From Chimonanthus salicifolius (lineage: Eukaryota; Streptophyta; Magnoliopsida; Laurales; Calycanthaceae): a stretch of DNA of 64,000 nucleotides. Shown here one piece after another: positions 36,402 through 48,065 of the stretch. The position numbers were made by a program, and so were the translations under genes. Under the pieces are notes generated by a model. It saw only the letters and a list, made by a program, of their open reading frames with translations, was not told the DNA's origin and ran no database searches. The stretch covers positions 45,432,631-45,496,630 of the forward strand of contig CM023539.1 of the NCBI GenBank assembly GCA_013350335.1, read 5' to 3'. Every line of letters starts with the position of its first letter. The stretch's first letter is position 1.

Positions 36402-38153
36402 GGCTGCGTTTGGATGGGGGATAATTTTTATAGGGTACCCTGAGTTGGGGTCATCCTTGAGAAGGAGTCACCCTTGAACTGAGATTACCCTTATCTTGTT
36501 TGGTAATTGCAGTGGTAAAGTAAAAGCTTACCCTAAAGGTAAAAAATCTTATTTGATAGCTATAAGCAAAAGTAACCTGATATATTAATATTTTTTAAAT
36601 TTTTTATAAATATAATTTGTAAATAATATTCATGAAGTAAATTCTAATAATATAACTTATAATAATATTATCTATTTTTTATAAATTATTTTTCATAATT
36701 ATAATTTAAAATGAACACTTGCATTCTAACATATAAAAAATAAAACAAGATTTTTTTGATATTATTATTTTAAATCCCAATGAATGAATAAAAAATATCA
36801 ACATATCTCTTCATAAAAAATTATAATTATAATTTTTTATATTATATGAATTTAATAAAAATATTAATTCTCATAAAATTGTTAATATATCAGGTTACCC
36901 CTGCTTACAGTTACCCCTACTCAAGTATAACCCCACGTAACCCCTGCAAAATTTACCCTTCATCCAAATGCATCATGTTGAAAATATTGACAAATTTTTA
37001 AAATAAACATTTAACAAAATAAATTGTTAATTATCCCAAAAGAGATTACCATGAACTTCAAACTCTTTTGGAGTTTCGAGACCCTTTCGAAATTAGACAA
37101 AATCACTCCTTAAAAATAGGATATTTTGACAAATATATTTCATAAAATTTTATTTTTATGTTTTATATTATATAGATTTAATAAAAATTATTAATTCTCA
37201 TAAACTTGTTAATAAGTCAGGTTACCCCTTTTTACAGTTACCCCTACTCAAGGGTAACCCCGGGTAACCCCTGTAAAAATTTACCCCTCATCCAAATGCA
37301 TCATGTTGAGAATGTTGACACATTTTTAAAATAAACTTCTAACAGAATAAATTATTAATTACCCTAAAAGAGATTATCATGAACCTCAAACTCTTTCGAA
37401 GATTAGAAAGTCTATAGAAATTTCAATAGAATCACCTCTTAAAAATAGGATATTTTGACAAATATGTTTCAGAAAATTTTATTTTTATTTTTATATTATA
37501 TAGATTTAATAAAAGTATTAATTCTCATAAAATTGTTAATATGTGAGTTTACTCCTACTTACAGTTACCCCTACTCAAGGGTAACCTGGGATAACCCCGG
37601 TAAAAATTTACCTCTCATCCAAATGCATCATGTTGAAAATCTATATAATATAATAAATAAATTGCTAATTACTTGAAATCTATTAATTTTTCAATTATAT
37701 AATATATAATTGAAAAATAGAGGAAGACACGGGGTTAATAGGGGCAAGGTTTCCTTAAAAAATAAACATAAATAGAAAAAACTGCTATTATTATTTTAAA
37801 TTTCAATAAAAAAATAAAAAATTTCTACATATCTCTTCATATAAAAATATAATTTGTTGTTTGGTAACATGAAATTTATCAAATGGAAATAATAAAGTAC
37901 TTTTAAAACAAAAATAAAAGCCAAGTACTCACCAAAATAAATAAAAAGATAAAATGTTAAAAAAAAAAAATTGAAACAGACGGCGGGTAAGGAGGGGTAT
38001 TCAAGAGTGAATACCCCAAGCCCCATAGGGGTATTCAAATCGGTGATGTGAGAGGTAAAAAATGATTTTTTCAGCCTCACTCCCTTGTTACCAAACGTGG
38101 GTAATGAGAGGTAAGCCCATGTTACCCCCAATACCCTCCATCCAAACGCAGCC
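36402..38153. mobile_element. DNA element with GGCTGCGTTTGGATGG termini
   Basis: Inverted ends GGCTGCGTTTGGATGGGGG and CCCTCCATCCAAACGCAGCC enclose 1.75 kb of non-coding DNA. The middle holds three ~325-bp direct repeats, each ending 'ttacccttcatccaaatgca', a relic of the same terminus. The target duplication is unclear (TA-like). It stands exactly where units 1 and 2 stop matching (18.64 and 21.62 kb). Confidence 0.7.
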
Positions 38154-38154
38154 C

Positions 38155-39130
38155 TAAAGTTATCATATTTTAATATCTTCTTTAAAGTCTTTATGATTAG
38201 ATATTTAGATCTTGGGACCCATCAAGGCATCACAAAATAATCAAACTTGCTTCTTATCACTATAGATTGCATTCACATAAAACATAAGATCATAATCATA
38301 TTCCTTGTTATATACATAAAAGGGTATCCATAGAGAGGCAAAGTAAGATCTACTTTAAAAATACTAGTCATCCACATTCCACAAAACAAGTCAAATTCAG
38401 TCCCATTAATCCAACTTTATGCCGACTTTCTATTTCAAAAAGTAAAGAAGTCACCACCCTAAGGTTTATCCTTCCACACATTCCACACAAATGGAGCAAT
38501 CTTGGTAAAAAGTTGTGCACCTGTTCAAATTCAACAAAAGAAAAGGAAAAGACAACATGATCACAAAATAAGTTGAGTAGATCAATTTAGATGAAATAGA
38601 ATTTAATTTCACATTTAAGAAAATTTCTGTCAAGTTCTCTTTCCAAAGTTTGAAGAGTAATGCAGCCAACCCAAAGTGAAGTTGAGTTTATGATTAATAA
38701 TGAAACTGCAGTACTCATGTGATAGAATCACAAGTTATGAGAGACTTGTGGACAATCAACAATGTAGTTCATGGATCAAACTTCTTGACAAGAAAGAAAG
38801 ACCATGAGTTCAATAAAACCCTCGTTGGGTGTCCAGTAAAACTGCTATCTATGACTTCACAGGAAAGACTCGCTCAAATGATGGAACTTTGTCCAAAAAA
38901 GGACATTCAAACAGTATACAAGAGAATTTTAGTGTATATAATAAGAACTCCAACAGCTTAATTTTATCTAGCATGATTGGCTTAGTAGCTTGAATTGATT
39001 GATTTTAAATAGTTACATGACCTTTTGTGATTTTGATCAACATGTATACTAAAAGTTGGAAACTGTGTCCATAGTCTATGGCTTTTTTTTTTCCACAACA
39101 GATACTGTGAAAAGTGAGACAATTTGTTCT
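38155..39130 (-). pseudogene. Second copy of the exon region, coding part deleted
   Basis: Collinear with 21.62-22.84 kb, but about 230 bp between two 'aggttt' motifs are missing. The sequence goes directly from 'caccctaaggttt' to 'atccttccacaca', which removes nearly the whole terminal exon. Part of an 80-codon + strand ORF is kept nearby (38,719-38,961). Confidence 0.7.
38719..38961 (+). CDS. 80-codon ORF open in one of three duplicated copies
   Basis: Reads MIESQVMRDLWTINN to LCPKKDIQTVYKRILV and ends at TAA. In the copy at 22,405 the same frame has a stop after 'NKTLLGIQ', and in the copy at 44,410 a one-base insertion shifts the frame. It has no recognised domain. It is either a decaying exon or a chance ORF. 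Only weakly supported. Confidence 0.15.
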   Translation: MIESQVMRDLWTINNVVHGSNFLTRKKDHEFNKTLVGCPVKLLSMTSQERLAQMMELCPKKDIQTVYKRILVYIIRTPTA

Positions 39131-39626
39131 TTTAGTTGCAGAGGAACTACAATGTTGAGAGTCGGGCATGAGGTTGTAGAGAAAATGAGTGAAATCAAAA
39201 TAGTCTCTAGTTGAAGATTTGCATGCAATTTTCCTTCCATAGATGCTTCGAGATCATTAGAAGTTCATTCCTCCCAATGGAGATTTAGGGATGCAAAGAT
39301 CCATAGTATTGTTGGCCATTCAACATTGGCACAGATCTGAAGGATCTTAATGAATTGGCTCTTTGGCAGAGATTCATGTAGCATCCTCACAAAGATATGC
39401 TTTTAACAGTATCACAAAGGGAGTAAGATTGTATAGTGTCGCAGTGCATGATGCAGATAGATAGTGGGACTTAGGAAATTAGAAAGACATGAAGTGTTAT
39501 CAGATCCAAGGCTGAGAATCCACAACTCCAAACCACTGGTGAGTGGTGACAACATCAAGCTATACAATCCTCTCCCATCAAGGTAGCATAGAGCAAATTG
39601 TTGCCGTGAGTGGTCTATGGAAGTGG

Positions 39627-40560
39627 GCCCATGATGCGGAGCATGCCACATTCCACTTCAGATCCATGCTACTTCCGTGCTTGCTATTTCTGTATTGTTT
39701 TAGTTTGGTTTTAGTAGTTTTATTTATTTAGTTAAGGGTAATTTAGCCATTTTTATTGTTTCTATTTTAATTTAAAGGAAGGATGATCTCTATATAAGCA
39801 TTGTGATAGAGAGATTGATCAATGAAGAATTCAGATTTTGCCTTACACGAATTTGAGTGTTGGTTTTTTAGTAATAGAGAGGCGTGAAGCCACATCTTGT
39901 TCAGGTACAATTCATCTTCTTCCTTCCCTCCTTTCCTTTCCTTTTCGTATTGCCCCAACCCCTTTGCTGCCGTGAGTCCCATAAGCCAATTTCTTTGCTG
40001 CCCTTTGTTGCTGCTACCTTTCTAGATCCTTCCCAAGTCCTCCTTTAGCCTATACAGCCCTTGTAGAGCCTTCCCAGCTTGCCGCCATTCCCAGATCTTC
40101 ACATAGTTGTTGTTGTTTCTCCTAGAGTCCCTTTCCTTACTTCCGTGACCCACAAACCAGTCCCTTGTTGCCGCCGTTCCCATACAAAGCCCCTCTCCTT
40201 GTCTTCGTGAGCCCCTTAACCCATCCTTTTACCTTCGTGAGCCCTATTAATCCATTCTCTTAATGCCCGTTACCTTTATTTTGTTATTTAAAACCATATG
40301 CCCATCTAAAATCGCCATATGCCCCTTTCATTTAAAAATCATTCCACTCCTTTTATTTAAGTTTTCATGTATCTACTTACGTTAGACTTCAAGGATATTT
40401 GCATGTGTGGTAATTTTATATTAATTAATTGTATATATTAATTGGTATTTAATTTCAGCTCATTTTAACTTTAAAGTGAATTATTTTCATCCATTTTAAT
40501 CTTTAGAGAATCATATTTAGACATATAGGGTTATCCTATTAGTTCTCGTTCATCAGCCCA
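39627..40560 (+). mobile_element. Solo LTR, 924 bp
   Basis: LTR 39,632-40,555 starts TGATGCGGAGCATGCC and ends TTCATCA, flanked by GCCCA on both sides. The unoccupied site is present in unit 1 at about 23,296 (gtgggcccacttgtcaa). It contains a TATA-like 'ctctatataagcattgtg' and a CT-rich, 'gctgcc'-repeated leader. It is related to the LTR at 28.81-29.88 kb. Confidence 0.9.
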
Positions 40561-42401
40561 CTTGTCAATTTGTAATATTTCCAATTTGTATTTTCTTTAT
40601 GTTTTTTGAAATGATTTGTATTTTCTTTATTTTAGTGAAACTTGGATCTTGAATTTATCAATTCTATTTAGAAAACTAATTTGGTGGAAAATCTTCAAGG
40701 ATATTGGTTATTTTTAGAGGTTTCCTTGATGCGAAGAAACCATAACATTATAAATAGAGGCCCAAGTTACTCTCTCTACTCAATAGTCTTGTGAATTCTA
40801 TCATATTCACATAAGATTTAGAGGAGAGAGAAATCGTTGGTCAATTTGATTGGCTGTTTTCTTGTGTCCCAAATTCATATCGGTGATTCTTTCATCAATC
40901 GGAAGAGTCTCAGGGTGTGAATCAACTTTAGGTCTTCATTTTTCACCATCATAACTCAAGGTACACATATTTTTATTAGAATATTGATATTTAATTCATG
41001 TAATCTAGATCCAACATATTTTATAATTTTTGAGATAAATTGAAGTCTAACACAAACTACTATAACCATTGAGAACCTAGTAAAGTTATCACGGTGGCAA
41101 ACACTATCATTGAGAAATTTGTGAAGATGTGGATGAGACCTCCCTCCAAGATTGTGATTTATGAGAAGTTCGAAGATGATGTAGAAAACTAAGATGAATT
41201 TTTTTAAGATGGAAATGTACTTATGGTCTTGACAAAGAAGATCTATTCGAATTATCTTTTAAAAACTCAAGTTTGACTTAGTTGACTCAACCGATTCGAC
41301 TTGAGTCCATCAAATAATCAAGTAATTCGAACAAAACTTGAGGATCACTCAAGTCTTTGACCCAACTCGGTTGACTGGGCGAGTCAAGCCAAAAGCTCAA
41401 ATAACTCGAGTATTTCAACTCGAATTGGTCAAGTCATACGATAGCACTATGTGCTGCACTGTGTGGAGCACCTCTTAAAGGACACACATGTAACATAGAG
41501 AACAGAACCAAAGAGTTCGAAAGAACGGATGAGAAACAAGGGAAGAGGCAACATTTACCTAAGGATTTTTTTTCTCATCTCATCTCATCTCTTTTTTCCA
41601 AATTTTTTCTCCTAATTTGTTTTTCTTCATCTTTCTTTTGCCATTTCTTTTATATTTTCTTCTTCTATTCCCCCCCTTTCTTCTTAGTTTTAATTTTATC
41701 TTTTTTCTTATTTTATTTACTTCTTTGTTTCCTACTTTTTGAGTTTTACCATGTATTTTGTATTCTAAATTTTCCTTCATCCTTTCTATCTCTTCCACAT
41801 TTTCCCATTCTTTTTTCATTTCCACGTCTCATATTTTAAAAACTTTTCCTTTTATTTAGTATTTTTAACAAATGCCCTTTTTACTCGGTATTTTTGTATT
41901 TTTCATATATTTTTACATTTTCAACATATTAAGTTTGGCTGAGTTTTGATTTCTTGACTTGATCAAGACTCGTCCGAGTTTTCGAGTTGAGTTGACTCGA
42001 TGAAAGTTCAAGTTAAGTTTTATGATCGAGTTTTTGAACAATTCCTTGAAATATTGGTTCTGGATACCAATTAGACCATTGCATTGCCGCTTCTAATGAA
42101 TATTAGTAGAGGACACAATTGATGAGTAAGAGATGGATCTAATGATGCAAGACATAGGAAAATCCAAATGCCAAATAACAAGAAAGATCTGCACTTGATG
42201 TCATGGCAATAGATTTTACACAGCATATGACATTCAGAAGCATAAGATAGCACAAGTAATGGCTCTGAATCTGATTTAGTGGTTTGCTGGGAATGAATGC
42301 AACAGCAGAAATCTAAGATTTATTTTAGTTTTATTCTCTCATTTCCTTCTTAATCTTTGTTACTTTTGTGTGCAAGTAAGGTGGGTTATCAAAAATTGAG
42401 G

Positions 42402-42901
42402 TTATTGGGTACCTGGGCAAATCAAAGTTGGAATGTGTTTTTCTTTCTTTTCAAAGATAATTACAATAATAAAAAGAACAGGTGTTGAGAATCGCATGAG
42501 ATAGAACAACAAATGCAAAAGGTAACCATAATATTATTATCCCCATTTCAAAACACTGGAAATTTTAAGTCTCAGTAATACCATTTTGCTCATTTCAGGC
42601 AATCCAAATTCGTTCTACCGGAAATTTTGATATCCTGGTTTGAATCGAAAAATAGAATGGAGAGAAAGAATGGACCTGGGATGCCTGCGGCTGAGAATAA
42701 ATAAGGAACTGCGACGTCCGTACCGAACCTTTTTAACGTCTCCTGGCATTGAGGGTCGTCCCAGGACTGCTTTAGCTTCTGGGGTCCGTCATCTCTAACG
42801 GCGGTATAGGTCTTGCCAATGCCATTTTTAACGGGCGTTAGATCGGGAGTGTGCTGCTTCATTTTATCTGCGGCAGAATACAAGACATCCCAGATACCCA
42901 T
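42402..42901 (-). CDS. G2: one-repeat member of the same family
   Basis: Exon 1 (42,901-42,676) gives 75 residues: MGIWDVLYSAADKMKQHTPD, LTPVKNGIGKTYTAVRDDGP, QKLKQSWDDPQCQETLKRFG, TDVAVPYLFSAAGIP. It carries one copy of the 43-residue module plus the same end as G1. The same CCCAG/gtccat donor is in phase 1. The matching acceptor (tttgcccag at 42,413) gives G-T-Q and TAA at 42,402-42,404, so the stop position is conserved with G1. The total is 78 residues. The ATG context and CT/GA-rich leader are the same as G1. It is open and undamaged in the first exon. It lies at the end of duplication unit 2. Confidence 0.45.
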
Positions 42902-43130
42902 TCTCTCTCTCTCTCTCTCACACAACTCCGCAACTCTCAATTTCTACAAGTAAGCGTCTCTCTCTCACAACTCCACAACTCTCAATTTGTACAAGTAAGC
43001 GTCTCTCTCTCCCTCTCTCTTTTCTGAGTTATTTTTTAGAAAAATGTATTCTTTTTTCTTGAAAGTTGAACACTTTCCGGGAAAGCAAAAGTAGGCATTT
43101 CCAACCCTTTTCACTTTCTTCTTTCCCTCG
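42902..43130 (-). promoter_or_regulatory. Leader/promoter module of G2
   Basis: Same module as upstream of G1, with a 40-bp internal doubling of the 'aactctcaatttgtacaagt' and 'cgtctctctct' part. It is cut at 43,131, where the copy of 18.9-19.4 kb begins. Confidence 0.5.
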
Positions 43131-43269
43131 TCAAAATTGACAAAAATATAGAGAAAAGTAAAAACAAAGGAAAATAGCTCGAGTTAAAGAGTAGTGTTTA
43201 GTAAATAAACTCTATCTATTCTAGGCCATAAAACGAATCATTCTTTTTTATATTAATTTTCATTTGTTC

Positions 43270-43697
43270 TAATAAAAAAATTGTAAACCATGAAATAGAC
43301 CTTTTGGGTTACAAATTCACTAAATTTCAAACCTAAACTTAATTTTTGATCATTTAATCTAAATAGTCAATGTTAAATATTTTTAATTTTTTTTCAAAGA
43401 TGTATAGTAATTTCAACTATTGAAATCAAGTATCTAAAAGTTGAGTTTGAGGCTACTTTAATTTACTTATATATCACGAAGTTTAATAAAAAAATTGTAA
43501 ACCATGAAATAGACCTTTTGGGTTACAAATTCACTAAATTTCAAACCTAAACTTAATTTTTAATCATTTAATCTAAATAGTCAATGTTAAATATTTTTAA
43601 TTTTTTTTCAAAGATGTATAGTAATTTCAACTATTGAAATCAAGTATCTAAAAGTTGAGGTTGAGGCTACTTTAATTTACTTATATATCACGAAGTT
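43270..43697. repeat. 214-bp tandem duplication
   Basis: Two nearly identical 214-bp copies (43,270-43,483 and 43,484-43,697) begin 'taataaaaaaattgtaaacc'. The parent sequence at about 19.05-19.27 kb is single-copy, so the doubling happened after the segment was copied here. Confidence 0.85.
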
Positions 43698-43799
43698 TAA
43701 TTTCAATTTCTATGATTGATTTTTATATGATACTTACAAGTAAGAGAAAATAAGAAAAATAGATATTTGCAAGTTGCGACCAATCATTAGCAACTTGAA

Positions 43800-44815
43800 T
43801 GCACCTGAACAACTGCATTTCTTTCCAATTTTGCATGTAATAGGCATTAGCTTATCATATTTTAATATCTTCTTTAAAGTCTTTATGATTAGATATTTAG
43901 ATCTTGGGACTCATCAAGACATCACAAAATAATCAAACTTGCTTCTTATCACTATAGATTGCATTCACATAAAACATAAGATCATAATCATATTCCTTGT
44001 TATATACATAAAAGGGTATCCATAGATAGGCAAAGTAAGATATACTTTAAAAATACTGGTCATCCACATTCTACAAAACAAGTCAAATTCAGTCCCATTA
44101 TTCCAACTTTATGCCGAGTTTCCATTTCAAATGGTAAAGAAGTCACCACCCTAAGGTTTATCCATCCACACATTCCACACAAATGGAGCAATCTTGGTAA
44201 AAAGTTGTGCACCTGTTCATATTCAACAAAAGAAAAGGAAAAGACAACATGATCACAAAATAAGTTGAGTAGATCAATTTAGATGAAATAGAATTTAATT
44301 TCACATTTAAGAAAATTTCTGTCAAGTTCTCTTTCCAAAGTTTGAAGAGTAATGCAGCCAACTAAAGTGAAGTTGAGTTTATGATTAATAATGAAACTGC
44401 AGTACTCATGTGATAGAATCACAAGTTATGAGAGACTTGTGGACAATCAACAATGTAGTTCATGGATCAAACTTCTTGACAAGAAAGAAAGACCACGAGT
44501 TCAATAAAACCCTCGTTGGGTGTCTAGTAAAACTGCTATCTATGACTTCACAGGAAAGACTCACTCAAAATGATGGAACTCTGTCCAAAAAAGGATATTC
44601 AAACAGTATACAAGAGAATTTTAGTGTATATAATAAGAACTCCAACAGCTTAATTTTATCTTGCATAATTGGCTTAGTAGCTTGAATTGATTGATTTTAA
44701 ATAGTTACATGACCTTTTGTGATTTTGATCAACATGTATGCTAAAAGTTGGAAACTGTGTCCACAGTCTATGACTATTTTTTTTCCACAACAGATACTGT
44801 GAAAAGTGAGGCAAT
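43800..44815 (-). pseudogene. Third copy of the exon region, same deletion
   Basis: Closest to the copy at 38.16 kb and carrying the same exon deletion at 44,157, so it was copied from that one after the deletion. It ends abruptly at 44,815, where a foldback array begins ('aaaaaaactgagtgc'). Confidence 0.7.
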
Positions 44816-45790
44816 TTAAAAAAACTGAGTGCTGAGTATTTTTTTTTAAATTATTTCTAAATTTTTTTAAATCTAATATCTGAACTAATTAAAATAAACT
44901 GGTAAAAATATTTAAAATTTTAAAGTCTTTTGACACTCCCAAACGCGAACTTGAACTCTTACTTTTTTAAGCATTGTATATTTCTAAAATTTCTCAAATT
45001 GAATATTCAGACTAATTACGAGAAACTGATAAAAATACTTTAAGACTTCAAGCTCTCTTGAAACTCCCAAACGCTTAAAACAAAATGTTTTACAAATAAA
45101 GGTATCCCTCGGCTATGCCGAAAACATATTTGGGAGTGTCAAAAGACCTTAAAGTCTTAATTTTTTAAGCATTATGTATTTCTAAAATTTCTCAAATTGA
45201 ATATACGGACAAATTACGATAACCTGATAAAAATATTTTAAGACTTTAAGGTCTTTTGATAATCCCAAACGCTTAAAACAAAGTGTTTTACAAATAAAGG
45301 TATCCCTCGACTGTGCCAAAAACATATTTGAGAGAGTTAAAAGACCTTTAAGTCTTAAAGTATTTTTATCAGGTTATCGTAATTAGTTTGAATATTCAAT
45401 TTGAGAAATTTTGAAAATAGATAGTACTTGAAAAATAACTTTAAAGTTTTAAAGGAGATTTTATTATTTAACTAATACACTGTGCATTACTGTAGCATTT
45501 ACAACATATACCATTATTCTTTAAGCATTATGTATTTTCAAAATTTTTCAAATTAAATATTCGAACTAATTACGATAACCTAATAAAAATACTTTAAGAT
45601 TTCAAAGTCTTTTGACATTTTCAAATGTGTTTCGACACAGCCTAGGGATATCCTTAAAGTATTTCGGAGTGTCAAAAGACCTTAAAGTTTTAAAGTATTT
45701 TCATCAGGTTATTATAATTAGTCTGGATATTAAATTTAAGAAATTTTAAAAATATAATCTTTAAAAAATAACTTTGAAGTTTTAAAACAC
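44816..45790. repeat. Foldback (inverted-repeat) array 1
   Basis: Alternating forward arms ('aaaggtatccctcggct', 'gtcaaaagaccttaaagtct') and reverse arms ('actttaagacttcaag', 'gtcttttgacactccc'). The clearest palindrome has arms 45,296-45,435 and 45,515-45,655 around an 80-bp loop with ggagattttattatttaac. It begins with 'aaaaaaactgagtgctgag', as does array 2. Confidence 0.8.
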
Positions 45791-45983
45791 ACGTTGAAAA
45801 GAGTTTTTATCAGGGAAATACTGATCGGTGAACCGCGGTTCAAAATTATCAATGCATCCCTCCGTTCAAAAGCACGTACACCAATAATGTTTGCTTTCAC
45901 CGAAGGATGAAATAGACTTTTCATTTGAAACTGTGAAAACCCGTGTCTCGACGGAAAAGTCCCCCGTTAGAATGGACGTCCTA

Positions 45984-46385
45984 TTTTTTTGAAAATTGTA
46001 TTCCTTTTCCTTGAAAGTTGAACACTTTCCGAGAAAGCAAAAGTAGGCATTTCCAACCTTTTCACTTTATTCTTTCCCTCTTCTTCATGCGAAGGTGCGC
46101 ATCGTTTGATACCCATTCTCTCTCTCTCACACACAAGTCCGCAACTCTCAATTTGTACGAGTAAGGGTCTCTCTCTCCCTCTTTTTTCTGAGTTATTTTT
46201 TTGAAAAATGTATTCCTTTTTCTTGAAAGTTGAACACTTTCCGGGAAAGCAAAAGTAGGCATTTCCAATTAATCTTTCCCTCGTCTTCATGCGAAGGTGC
46301 GCATCGTTTGATTCCCATTCTCTCTCTCACACAACTCCCCAACTCTCAAGTCTCTCTCCCTCTCTTTTCTGAGTTATTTTTTAGG
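45984..46385 (-). repeat. Tandem array of the G-family leader, two units
   Basis: Two ~200-bp units on the minus strand. Each runs from the 'aaacgatgcgcaccttcgca' block to ATGGGTATC, and the second begins directly after that codon triplet. The body of the G gene is missing. It is bounded by inverted 'gaaaagtccc...gttagaatggac' and 'gtccatcttaac-gggacttttc' sequences (about 45,950 and 46,384-46,412). Confidence 0.75.
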
Positions 46386-46499
46386 CTGTCCATCTTAACG
46401 GGACTTTTCTGTAAGTGAGAGGGTCTATTGAAAAGTCCAATTTTACCTTCGTCTTTCATATTTTTAAGTAAACATTAATAATTCCTCAATTATCAGTGC

Positions 46500-47890
46500 A
46501 AAAAAAAAAAACTGAGTGCTTAGTATTTTTTTTTTAAATTATTTCAAAAAAATTTTAAATTTAATATCTGGACTAAATACAATAACTTGGTAAAATTACT
46601 TTAAAATTTCAAAGTTTTTAGACACTGCTAAAATCTTAAAACAAAGTATTTTATAAATAAATGTATCTCTCTGCGTACTGAAAACATATTTAGAAGTGTT
46701 AAAAGACCTTAAACTCTTAAATTTTTAAGCATTTTGTATTTCTAAAATTTCTCAAATTGAATATCGAACTAATTACGATAACCTGACACTCTCAAACGTT
46801 TAAAACAAAGTGTTTTACAAATAAAAGTATCCCTCTACTGTGCCGACAACATATTTAGGAGCAGGGGTCGAAATATTGGCCGATACATATCGTATCGGCT
46901 GATATGTATCGTTTTTAAGGGTCGAATGATATCGGCTGATATGATATGTATCAACCAGTAAAAAAAAGTTATCGGCCGATATGATCGATATTCAGACCGA
47001 ATATCGATCACCATATTGGCCGATATGCATAAAAATCAGTATTTAAAATTTATTTGAATTTAAAAAAAAACAAAAACCGATACGATTTTTTCATGGTTTT
47101 TTACGATTTTTTATGATTTTGAATATCGAAGGAGAGAGAAATACAATAAAATAGAAAAAACAGATGAGAGAGAAATTTATCGGCAACATCAGCCCAAACT
47201 TTTTTTACTCCTGTTTGGGAGTGTCAAAAGACCTTGAACTTTTAATTTTTTAAGTATTGTGTATTTCTAAAATTTTTCAAATTGAATATAGAGATCAATT
47301 ACGATAACCTGATAAAAATATTTTAAGACTTTAAGGTCTTTTGACACTCTCAAACGCTTAAAACAAAGTGTTTTACAAATAAATGTATTCCTCGGTTATG
47401 CCAAAAATATATTTTGGAGAGTTAAAAGACATTGAAGTCTTAAAGTATTTTTATCAATTTATCGTAATTAGTCCGGATATTCAATTTGAGAAATTTTGAA
47501 AATACACAGTACTTAAAAAATAACTTTAAAGTTTTAAAGGAGATTTTATTATTTAACTAATAAACTATGCATTACTGTAGCATTTACAACATATACAATT
47601 ATTTTTTAAGCACTGTGTATTTTCAAAATTTCTCAAATTGAATATTCGAACTAATTATGATAACCTGATAAAAATACTTTAAGATTTTAAGGTCTTTTGA
47701 CACTTTTAAATGTGTTTCGGTACAACACAGTGATATCTTTATTTATAAAACACTGTGTTTAAAGTATTTGGGAGTGTTAAAAGACCTTAACGTTTTAAAA
47801 GTATTTTTATCAGATTATTATAATTAGTCCAGATATTAAATTTTAAAAATTTTAAAAATATATAATTTTTAAAAAATAACTTTAAAATTT
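46500..47890. repeat. Foldback array 2, interrupted by a MITE
   Basis: Same composition as array 1, with a complete palindrome at about 47,375-47,735. A 352-bp MITE sits at 46,862-47,213. The tail after it ('aaattatcagtgcatccctc', 'cgctcaaaagca') is shared with array 1, so array plus leader form a composite present twice. Confidence 0.8.
46854..47221. mobile_element. hAT-like MITE, ATCGGCCGAT family, copy 1
   Basis: The element 46,862-47,213 begins CAGGGGTCGAAAT and ends TTTTTACTCCTG, flanked by TTTAGGAG and TTTGGGAG (8-bp duplication, one change). The inside is made of repeated atcggccgatat motifs. Confidence 0.85.
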
Positions 47891-48065
47891 TAAAAGAGAC
47901 ACCGAGCAGACACGTGCACCGTTTGAAACTTATAGCTCGAAATTAGAGTACACTGCTCACTTCAAAAGCTACCGCCCAAAATTATCAGTGCATCCCTCCG
48001 CTCAAAAGCAGATACACCGATATCGTTTCCTTTTTAAAGAGACTGGAGATGAATGGGCTGCCTAT

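Noticed and set aside
45967..46290. ORFs starting MGIKRCAPSHEEEGK in the leader arrays
   Set aside because: They arise at the joint between tandem leader units. They are interesting as structure but not credible as proteins.
44816..47890. CRISPR-like regular repeats
   Set aside because: The repeats are long, alternately inverted and of unequal spacing, in a plant nuclear setting. They are foldback transposon sequence.
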